64,000 nucleotides of DNA from Galeruca laticollis (lineage: Eukaryota; Arthropoda; Insecta; Coleoptera; Chrysomelidae). This document shows positions 56,513-64,000 of this stretch, piece after piece. The stretch spans positions 167,768,445-167,832,444 of the forward strand of contig OY998176.1 of assembly GCA_963921935.1 (NCBI GenBank). The letters are read 5' to 3'. Every line of letters starts with the position of its first letter. The first letter of the stretch is position 1. Below the pieces are notes generated by a model that was given only the letters and a program-made list of their open reading frames with translations, was not told the DNA's origin and ran no database searches. A program made the position numbers and the translations under genes.

Positions 56513-58498
56513 ATGACCAAGAAATATCAATACAGTGAGGAAGGCATGAAAAAAGCTCTAGAAGCCACTCAAAATGGCATGTCAATTCGAAAAGCTAGTG
56601 CGTGTTATAATGTACCTCGATCTATATTAAGCGATAAAATTGCAGGAAAAACACAAGTTGTAAGAAAAATTGGTCCAAATTCAGTTTTAACACCTAAAGA
56701 GAAAAACCACTTAGTTTCTTGAATATTTAATGCTGCCAAAGTTAGTTTTCCAGTAACAAGTAGTCAACTGTTTGAGTGTGTTCAGCTTTTGATATGCGAA
56801 TTAAAACGAGAGAATCCATTTGTAGATGATAAACTTGGCCATCATTGGTATGAGAGCTTTTTAAGAAGACACACTGAAATTTCCAAAAGGGTTCCACAGC
56901 ATCTGACTGGACAACGATCTAAAGTGACAGAAGAAAAATACGCCAATGGTTCGATGAGGTAAATAATTAGTTAAAAGAAAATCAGATCAATGTAACCAAA
57001 CCAAATATAGTTTAAAACTGCGACGAAACGACCGTTTTCTTGTGTCCCAAAGGAGAAAAAGTTCTAACTAAAAAGGGTGATAAAACTGTATACAGCATGT
57101 CAAATAATTACGAAAAAGAAGCAATTACTGTACTTTTTATTTGCAATGCTGCTGGGGGTATGCCACCACTGCTTATTATATATTCTTATAAGAGACTTCC
57201 GAAGGAGGTCATCAATAATGTCCCAAAATCGTGGGGGATTGTCAAGTCAGATAATGGCTGGATGACAGGACGCTCATTTTTTGAATACATAGCAAACGTA
57301 TTTCTGCCCTGGATTAAAGAAGAAACATTCCTATGCCGATACTCTTATTTGTTGATGGACATAAATCCCATTTAAAACAATGCAACTTAGCACGTTTTGT
57401 GAAGAAAATAATATTATTCTAATAAGCCTTTATCCAAATAGCACACATATCTTACAACCCGTAGATGTGGCAGAGTTTCATCCACTGAAGGTACAATGGG
57501 GAAAATCAGTAATTGATTGGAGAATGCTTAACCGAGGCATAAAAATTACTAGAGAACAGTTTGCACCTTCATTAAAAAAACGATTGATCGAATGGAGGAA
57601 AATCTAAGACAATCAATAAAGAGTGGTTTTAAGACATGTGGTCTTGTTCCATTCAATACCAACAAAATTAAGTTTGACAAATTTTTCAAAGATTCTACTA
57701 CCAATCACTCCATGCCCAATAACGAAATTAAAAAAAAATTATGGAAGAGTAGCTTCAGCCGTTTTCGAGGAGATAAATGAAGGAAGCATACATCTCTATA
57801 AATCCTCTGAGAGGATCTGTAAAGGAGACGTTAAAGATACAAATCTTTTTTATTTATGGCCAAAACTCTCTTACTCTATAAATAATAAATTTCCACAAGA
57901 GTTGAATGACACTATATTGTTCGAAACAAATTTACAAGTACATTCAGAAACGACTGAACTTGTGTCTTCCTCTAATTCTCCTAACTTAGATCTAATAACA
58001 AAACTTGCAAAATCCAAAGAAGTTTCACAACTATAGATTCAAATGTTTTTTCAGTAATTTCTCTTGACGACAAAGAAGAAAAAAAAGGCGCTTTATTATC
58101 AAATGTCGATAAAACAACCAGTGACACTAACCGTACAAAAAACGAAGAAACAAATAACTCTTACGAAACAAACGCCGAAAGCGAGACTGTAGAAAACAAA
58201 GATATAGATAGAGAAGAGCAGAGAAAAACGAACAGAGAGATGGAAATAAAGTAACTGAAGAGAATTTAGAAGCCGAAAATAAAGAAAACACAGATAAAAA
58301 TAAATTCATCCAAGAGATTCTAGAGAAATCGCCCGTCAAAAAAATGGAAGAGTTATCAAATATTCCAGCTCCTTTCAAGAAAATTGTCTTTTGGATAACA
58401 CCACAAGAAGAAAAAAAGAAGAAACTCAGAAAACCGACAGAAAAAACTTCATCAGTTGCTGTTTCTCAAGATGGCAGCAATTTGAAAAGCGTAAATTG
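56513..58498 (+). pseudogene. pogo/Tigger-type (DDE_1) transposase
   Basis: 56513-56722 encodes MTKKYQYSEEGMKKALEATQ, GMSIRKASACYNVPRSILSD, an intact psq-type helix-turn-helix. After a stop come VSFPVTSSQLFECVQLLICE and LGHHWYESFLRRHTEISKRV (CENP-B-type domain), then TVYSMSNNYEKEAITVLFIC, WGIVKSDNGWMTGRSFFEYI (57040-57375; second Asp in LLMDINP, usually VDGH), STFCEENNIILISLYPNSTH, ILQPVDVAEFHPL (third Asp) and FKTCGLVPFNTNKIKFDKFF. A Glu/Lys-rich tail continues to the stop at 58498. The first Asp region (NCDETT) lies in another frame near 57010. At least five frame breaks. It is a near relative of the transposase at 40.3-42.8 kb. Confidence 0.82.
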
Positions 58499-58537
58499 AA
58501 CAAAACCAACGAAAAAAAATTCGCTTGAAAAATAAAG

Positions 58538-58541
<4 letters not shown>

Positions 58542-58586
<45 letters not shown>
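58542..58586. repeat. AG dinucleotide tract
   Basis: About 45 bp of AG repeats directly after the pogo transposase tail. Confidence 0.95.
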
Positions 58587-58589
<3 letters not shown>

Positions 58590-58602
58590 ACAAGATTTTT
58601 CA

Positions 58603-58665
58603 AGTTGGGGTTTGTAATATTTTATGTTGGGGTTTGTAATATTTTATTTTGGGGTTATTAGTGTT
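58603..58665. repeat. Short tandem repeat of 22 bp
   Basis: TTGGGGTTTGTAATATTTTA occurs twice, followed by a truncated third TTGGGGTTATTAGTG. The following 350 bp are unusually G-rich on the plus strand, and I cannot assign them to a family. Confidence 0.75.
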
Positions 58666-59139
58666 GGAGTTCGGCCCTGTACGGTTTTGTGGGTAAGTGA
58701 TAGTTTTTTGCTAGAAATCAACCGAGAGAGGCTGGAAGAATCAGCAGCGAAATTGGATGATTTATGTGAGAACGTGGTTTTAGAAGTGTGTAGGATGGGG
58801 ACTTTAGAAGTGTATAGTAAAGGTCGAATATGAATAAGACGAACCACGTTGCGGATAGTTAAGAGAAGACGAGGTGGGTGATTGGAATTGTTGGGGATTA
58901 AAAAATGGTTTTGGGATTGGGTGTGTCCGATGTCATGAAAGTTAATAAGAAGAGTTGGGAATGATTTAAGAGTTTTTGAAGCTTGATATCCTGGGTGCAT
59001 ATTAAGTTATAATCATGAGTATACATTTTTTCGGAACGCTTAAAGTTCGACTTTGCTCTTAAGCGTCCGATAGTTGGGCCATTTACCTTATGATTTTTTT
59101 TATAACAAGTATGTCATTATAGGACACCTTCCCCTATTT

Positions 59140-60077
59140 TTTCGAAGTTTCAAGGTTGGAATATATGAAGGGCTCCTTTACGAATTTACACCACCGATTT
59201 AACAAAATACGGAAATATAAGCGCTTGCTTCACAAAGCTTTCATTTATTATTTCAAGATTGTTTCTCAGACGCTTAACTGACAATATGAAGTTCTGATAA
59301 GACAATCTTATGGTTAATGCATAACTTGATCAAAATCATTATGTAAATTTAATCGTCTCTTCAAGCGAGCTTTTCAAATGATAAATTTCAGGTAACAGAC
59401 TGTACGTATACCCGGAATGACGACGTGTTGTCTTAATGGCGCTTAATCTTTTATCATTTATAACTCTGAGGAAACACTGAAACGAGCAAGAAAAGTTTCG
59501 AATCACACTTATGTCTATTACTGTAGAAACAAACAAAAATTTATTCTAACGAATATGCAAGCCATGTGTTATTTTGTACAGTAATTCACCACTACTGAAG
59601 TTATTTAAGCACCGCTTGTCATACTATTTTATTCTGTTATTACTCAAATACAACAATGTCAACGATACTCTGCTATTCCCTTTAAAAAACGTATACTATA
59701 AGTTTCCCGCTTATAATATTTAAAAGAAAGGGAACAATTAGTAAATTGATGTTATGAGTTCAGAGATAATTGATTTGATAATTGGTGATTGGAATTGTAT
59801 TTTGGAAAATTTTCATAGCACTCTTTTGAAAATCATGTGAAACAAATTTATATCAATGGAATGTGGAATAAATTATTGATTTGGATGTGATACATTGCAA
59901 ACTGATCAATGAATTATCCTCAGTTGAAGAAGTGTGTAGTCAAAGCTATTCCATATACATTAGCAAATAAATATAATTAGTTAATTTGAAGTTTTTACCA
60001 TTTACAATCAATTCATTGGAACGAATCTTAGGGAAAAAACAAATAGACGAAATATAAATTAATGCAGCTATAATGTT
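59140..60077. other. Non-coding interval
   Basis: AT-rich DNA. The minus-strand frame 59536-59339 has no motif. Confidence 0.5.
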
Positions 60078-60153
60078 TTTTATGTCATACTAGTTAATTA
60101 CTTTGTTTTTATTGTTTAGTTACCAACTATCTAATGTCGTACTTTAGGCTCGT

Positions 60154-60182
60154 GCGGGCATAAAGTTCACTTTATGGCCCGC
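60154..60182. repeat. Inverted repeat GCGGGCATAAAG/CTTTATGGCCCGC (site 7)
   Basis: An almost perfect 13-bp stem with a TTCA loop, just beyond the 3' end of the minus-strand recombinase gene. GCGGGCATAAA also occurs at 61904 in site 8. Confidence 0.7.
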
Positions 60183-60345
60183 GTGGGCAAAAAGAAAAAT
60201 AATTTTTGATTTAGTAATATATGTAAATATTTGACGAACATTATTTTGACGAACTAAAATAAAATTGGCAGTTCTGAAAAGATCCGGTGATAGTTAAGTT
60301 GCCCGCAGCAAACGATTCATGTTTCATTGTTGGAGTATCAAATTT

Positions 60346-61137
60346 CTATACCGAAACGCCAGACCCGGAACGTACACCTGCCAGCATTCTTGAAACTTCA
60401 TTTTTTGAAGATAAACTATCCTCTAGATATCCTTCAGCAACCGACATACTCTTCCATCCACCATGGCGCTCCAACGTGGTCATACTGGCTCCAGCCTCTG
60501 CAAGAAGAGTTGCTGACGTTCGACGCATAAAAAGACCTGTACATTTTTCAGGATCAATTAAACCCAGATAATTCGCTATAAGTCGTGATTTTTCCAAACG
60601 TGTTTTTTCCTACTGGCTGTACAGTATATCGACCTTGTCTATAGGTCAGGTAAAGCCGTTTTTCTAAGCAACCACGTGGTCGTAGTGACATATAATCTCT
60701 TATCAGCTTTAAATTGTTCATTTCACCCTAATCTATAATGTTAAAAACGCGTTTTTCATCAGTATTTGTCTCTGGTACATTTGTCACGAAAACCGATTTT
60801 CTATCTTCTACATGAGTAACTAACATGTTCACCAGTTCTTGCCGTCGACATCCACCAAATATTCCAAATATTAATGCCACTTTGTTCATTAAACACGTCT
60901 CGTTCGGTGCATTATGAATAAATTTTGAAACATCTTCTCTAGACAGAATTTTAGACTCCTTTGGTTTGTAGCCTTTTGAAGTTTGCTTCAAATATTCCAA
61001 TAACTTATGGTAATTAGCAATGTTAATATTTTTATTTACTATTAAAGTCTTCTTTACCATGGAATATTTGGACCACAAGGAACTCGGAGAAAGTGTTTTA
61101 GCGAGATCGCCGAAGTATCCAAGCAACACAGTTTCAT
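60346..61137 (-). pseudogene. Tyrosine recombinase (Crypton-like), main part
   Basis: Frame 61129-60728 reads LLGYFGDLAKTLSPSSLWSK, YSMVKKTLIVNKNINIANYH, KESKILSREDVSKFIHNAPN and FGIFGGCRRQELVNMLVTHV, with the first catalytic Arg in CRRQEL. After stops, 60597-60346 gives IDPEKCTGLFMRRTSATLLA, GASMTTLERHGGWKSMSVAE and GYLEDSLSSKNEV, with the third-box His and the nucleophile Tyr (AEGYL). The HxxR box reads LFMR instead of HCFR, so its His is lost. Eukaryotic tyrosine recombinases of this kind move Cryptons by strand exchange through a covalent Tyr-DNA link. The true N-terminus is separated by an inserted repeat. Confidence 0.82.
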
Positions 61138-61553
61138 TATAGTATATTAAGTACCAAGTGTCAAAAAGGTTACTTTAGTCACGAGTTTCACTAGGCACGA
61201 GTGGAGCGAAGCGGAACGAGTTCTTTGTGAAACGAGTGACTAAAGACGTTTTTAACACGAGGTGCTTACTTTACTTTTTCTTCGCCCGCGGGAAGAAAAA
61301 AATTATATTATATTTGAATTATATTCATTACATGACGGACGATGGCTGACAGCTGACTGACAAGTCAAATGACGCTGAATAACAAAATTATCACGGAATA
61401 TGAAATTCAACATACAAAAGATACACTTGATTTGACGTTTAAAAAACAAAAGATAAACGAGATGTGACTTTTCGCATTTTGAACATTAGTGTTTAAAGAG
61501 TCGTTTTGTGCATGTCAAACCCGTGTTTGCGGTTTTAGTAGCGGCAGTAGAAA
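61138..61553. repeat. Dispersed 415-bp repeat, copy 2, inside the recombinase gene (with site 3)
   Basis: This is the reverse complement of 33569-33979. It lies between the N-terminal recombinase piece (ending NWMQ) and the continuation ETVLLGYF. It contains the nested inverted repeat at 61149-61267: AAGTACC.../...GGTGCTT outside, CTTTAGTCACGAGTTTCAC and GTGAAACGAGTGACTAAAG inside, and core CGAGTGGAGCGAAGCGGAAC with CGAG at 61198 and 61217. Confidence 0.85.
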
Positions 61554-61571
61554 CACATCTTTTACCTAGAT

Positions 61572-61703
61572 TTATTGCATCCAATTTAATGATTTTTCGT
61601 ATTCCATGTCGTAAGCTTCTTTAGACTTTTTTGGCAACATATTTTCAGTAGCTTTCTTTGATTTTTCAATAATATCGTCAGGAATTCCAAAATCTTCGTT
61701 CAT
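61572..61703 (-). pseudogene. Tyrosine recombinase N-terminal segment
   Basis: 44 codons from ATG at 61703: MNEDFGIPDDIIEKSKKATE, NMLPKKSKEAYDMEYEKSLN, WMQ, then stop. It matches the start of the 10.8-kb fragment (LLPAKSREKYELAYPRFMG) and gives the normal N-terminus of the gene whose remainder lies at 60346-61137. The frame ends where the repeat begins. Confidence 0.75.
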
Positions 61704-61899
61704 TTTGACTTCTAACTTTGACACATATGAAAATTATTGTGATTTTATGACATTTACGTTTGTCAACATTAACCTAGCAACGATAGTGTCTACTATGATA
61801 AAATGGCAATGTTATTCATTCAAACCGGATTTTTTAAAATACTGATTTGTATTGAGATTGGATTGCAATAACGAACTAGTATGACATAAAAGTTTGTAT

Positions 61900-61997
61900 G
61901 TACCGCGGGCATAAACTTACAAACCCTCGGGCCAGAAGTCCTCGGGTTCGTAAGACGTCGCCCTCAGGGCATAAACATCTATTTATACCCTTGGTAC
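61900..61997. repeat. Nested inverted-repeat module with CGAG core (site 8)
   Basis: The outer arms are GTACCGCGGGCATAAA (61900) and TTTATACCCTTGGTAC (61982-61997). The inner arms are CTTAC-AAACCC and GGGTTCGTAAG. The core CTCGGGCCAGAAGTCCTCGG contains CTCG at 61926 and 61941, i.e. CGAG-N11-CGAG on the other strand. It is directly outside the right inverted end of the recombinase element. Confidence 0.7.
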
Positions 61998-62414
61998 ATA
62001 AATAACTATATTAATGAGGAAATTTTTTATCAATGAAACTTTTTTGTGTTGGCATCCGTACCAAAGAATAGAAATATGGAAATTATTCATATTTACTAAT
62101 TTCAGAATAAAAAAAGTTGTCCGGCACCACAAATTGCTATTGTTTATGTTTAGTATTTTCTCATGAGCATATATTTGAAGAATATAATTAATAGATTCAG
62201 CAATATGGTAATAAAAATGTTTTGTGTATTTATTAGCCTTAATCGTAATCTCATAAATAGGTATCGAATTATACCCTGTAGAAGCTGGGAAAATACACTT
62301 TTCAACATAATCGTGAGCAAAATTTGTTATGCATGATCATATTCTATAGTTAAAATGTTTGCATCATTTATTTTATTGTCAATACCTTCTTCAATTTATT
62401 TTTTTATATAATTA

Positions 62415-62645
62415 TTACTTTTACGATGCGAGAAAAGTATTGGTTTACCCCAAAAAATAGTAATTTTCGATTTTTTTTTAGTTATTTTCACGTTTTTTCG
62501 GTGAGAAAATCACGAAAAAAGAGCTTTATAAAAAATCCCTATTGAATTTCAGCTCCCACCAATCCAGATATTCTACATTTTTTGGAGAAATATCGGTTTG
62601 TTAGCACGATGCAGCCTCTGGAGTTTATTTCTATAAGCTTTATAT
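62415..62645. mobile_element. Truncated copy 3 of the satellite-bearing element
   Basis: It opens ATTACTTTTACGATGCGAGA, continues AAAGTATTGGTTTACCCC and keeps one satellite start (TTAGCACGATGCAGCCTCTG at 62600). It ends there without the right-hand end. Confidence 0.75.
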
Positions 62646-63744
62646 GTTGGACAAATCACCAAAAGGACAAAAAAAAAATCTTCAGGCTTGCATTTATCAA
62701 ATGTAGGACACTCAATGCTACTCTCTAAATAACTATGCTTAAACCCACAGGGTATTATTTTCAAATAACATTTTTTGTAGAATATTTTGGTAACTCTCCG
62801 GATATTATTCATTATCATGTCCCTGTTATAATAAACTCCATACTTTAGTATTAACAAGTTCAGTAGATAATTTTTGTACGCACAATATTTTGGTCACTAA
62901 TACAGTAGCTATTGATTTTTGGGAATAAAAATCGGTAACCAACGAATAGTAAGACAATTGAGAGCGGTTGCTGAACTGAGTTTAAACCAAAACAAAGAAA
63001 ACTGATAAGTAACAGTGAAGAAAATGAACCGTAGGACATTTAAAACACGAGCGTTCACTCTAACTGAATTAAAAATGCCATGTTGAAATCAAGATCGGTA
63101 TTCGAAGCGATCACTCCTATTGACAATGACTGAGAAATGCACTCTTCTAATTGCATGCTTGCCAGAAAAAGAGATAAGAAGTTAATGTCACAAAATAAAC
63201 AAAGTTACTCGGGACAACATTGGAGAACGAGTTGATAAAGAAAAACTTTGGGACCAGCACCGCCCACAGAAATTGGTAAACACACGGCTGAACAGAACAT
63301 TGAAAAAGAAAGTTAAGTACCTCTCAGAAAGACAAATGTTGGAAAACGACGTCTCAGGAAGGTTATCAAACTTATCAAAATTTAGGAAGGAAGGAAAGAA
63401 ATTTCCAGATCTCTCCTGGATGATAGAATAAGAAATAAACTCAAGTTCCTATAAAAGGGAGACATGATAGTGAATTCATTCACCAATAAATGAAAATTTC
63501 AATTCCTTTATAGATACAATTATTTGAGTTTCACCCCATATCAACTTGGCTCATGAAAAATTCTCTCATTGTAAATACATTTGAATGCAATATTTTCACA
63601 ATATCCACAAAAGTTTTAGGTTTCAATTTATAGATTCGATAATTTCAAAATTTAGAACACCATATACTGAGAATAAGCACATTTCATAGCAAAATTAGAA
63701 TTAAATACAGCTGTCGAAACAAAAACTGAGAATTTAACCTATTT
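62646..63744. other. Non-coding interval
   Basis: AT-rich DNA. The minus-strand frame 62857-62573 (IECPTFDKCKPEDFFFVLLV, ICPTYKAYRNKLQRL) faintly recalls the Cys-His C-terminal segment of some LINEs, but the match is too weak to call. A plain stretch follows to 63744. Confidence 0.35.
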
Positions 63745-63880
63745 TAAATAAGACTTAATGTTTCTAGGTAATTCTACAATATATTGAAAAAAATTCAAAA
63801 ACTCTAAGAAAATTGACAATTTATTCGATATAAATATCATCGTCAGAATGACGAAAGTAACATTTCATTTGATGTGTCTC
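63745..63880. repeat. Dispersed AT-rich hairpin repeat, copy 4 (inverted)
   Basis: The reverse complement reads CATCAAATGAAATGTTACTT, GACGATGATATTTATATCGA, AATTGTCAATTTTCTTAGAG, GTAGAATTACCTAGAAAC, matching copy 1 at 2611-2745 from end to end. Confidence 0.8.
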
Positions 63881-64000
63881 TGATACTTAAAAAACGTTAC
63901 AAAGCATCACAAAGCATTTAGTTTACCAAAGAATGCCTTAGAAAAGAGGTAATACCAAATTATATAAATATAAAATGCCATACTAAAACACCTCAAGCAC

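Larger units (their letters stand above)
53426..59088 (+). mobile_element. pogo-type transposon (inner), carrying further insertions
   Basis: The ends are AGGTGAATGGCCCAAATATC (53426) and the complement GATAGTTGGGCCATTTACCT (59069-59088). CCGATA/TATCGG words cluster near both ends and around internal insertions: 53442, 53453, 55135, 55172, 55189, 56198, 56222, 56418, 59067. It contains a pogo-type transposase (56513-58498). It also holds two later inserts: the satellite-bearing element 53887-54650 and the recombinase-associated block 55379-56186. Confidence 0.75.
51015..59134 (+). mobile_element. pogo-type transposon (outer), split by a nested transposon
   Basis: The left end TA-GGGGAATGTGTCCTAAAATG (51013) and the right end complement CATTATAGGACACCTTCCCC-TA (59112-59136) match over 25 bp with two mismatches. 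Both are flanked by TA. The transposase fossil at 51494-53279 belongs to this element. Near-copies of the TGTCATTTTAGGACAC word occur at 51399 and 53311. From 53426 to 59088 it is interrupted by another transposon with different ends, so its own length is about 2.46 kb. Confidence 0.7.
60078..61891 (-). mobile_element. Tyrosine recombinase element with 18-bp inverted ends
   Basis: TTTTATGTCATACTAGTT (60078-60095) and its exact complement AACTAGTATGACATAAAA (61874-61891) enclose the recombinase gene and its interrupting repeat. Palindromic modules lie at 60154-60182 inside and 61900-61997 just outside. Cryptons are not usually described with inverted ends, so these limits are a proposal. Confidence 0.5.

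Noticed and set aside
60287..60571. Plus-strand frames opposite the recombinase
   Set aside because: Complement of the recombinase C-terminal frame.
62573..62857. LINE C-terminal Cys-His domain
   Set aside because: Only loosely similar, no adjacent RT sequence, and it overlaps the satellite-type repeat.

Overview
The window reads as a transposon graveyard from an AT-rich animal genome, most likely an insect. I see no bacterial operons, no ribosome binding sites and no CRISPR. Every coding stretch I recognise belongs to a eukaryotic mobile element family: RTE-type and other LINEs, a Ty3/gypsy-type LTR element, Penelope-like elements, Tc1-like elements, pogo/Tigger-type elements, a DDE_3-type element, and eukaryotic tyrosine recombinases resembling Cryptons. 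The insect call is an inference from this mix and could be wrong at the order level. I found no host gene I can defend. I saw no tRNA or rRNA gene, though I could not run a dedicated search.

Layout. 1-2.6 kb is a decayed RTE-like LINE. 3.7-8.4 kb is a complete-ended LTR retrotransposon with a 4-bp target duplication, an open gag frame, a missing protease/RT/RNase H core, an integrase, and a pol extension that reads as a macro domain (OARD1/TARG1-like) plus a CCCH zinc finger. 10.4-11.8 kb holds a recombinase N-terminal fragment, a palindromic module and a 300-bp tandem duplication. 11.9-19.8 kb is a cluster of three Penelope-like copies, two head-to-head and two in tandem, bordered by long TA tracts. 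19.9-28.4 kb holds a second recombinase fragment, a roughly 360-bp repeat family, an element with an internal 174-bp satellite, a THAP-domain remnant and a fossil of a cysteine-rich protein with an Asp-rich core. 30-38.7 kb has a dead Tc1 transposase, a LINE fossil on the minus strand and a Tc1-like element with 345-bp inverted ends. 40.1-43.3, 45.2-46.9 and 51.0-59.1 kb are pogo/Tigger-type elements, the last being two nested elements that also contain a recombinase fragment and a satellite-bearing repeat. 48.3-50.9 kb is an intron-containing DDE_3-type element with 31-bp inverted ends. 60.1-61.9 kb is the most complete tyrosine recombinase gene, interrupted by a dispersed 415-bp repeat.

Two observations stand out. 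First, the LTR element's integrase frame runs, through two stop codons, into a macro domain of the ADP-ribose-hydrolase type and then a CCCH finger. I do not know a described precedent. Second, five to eight short modules with nested inverted repeats recur across the window, and most lie next to tyrosine recombinase genes. The clearest four share a CGAG-N(7-15)-CGAG core. They look like candidate recombination sites.

All family assignments come from reading the translated sequence and from memory of family motifs; no database search was run.
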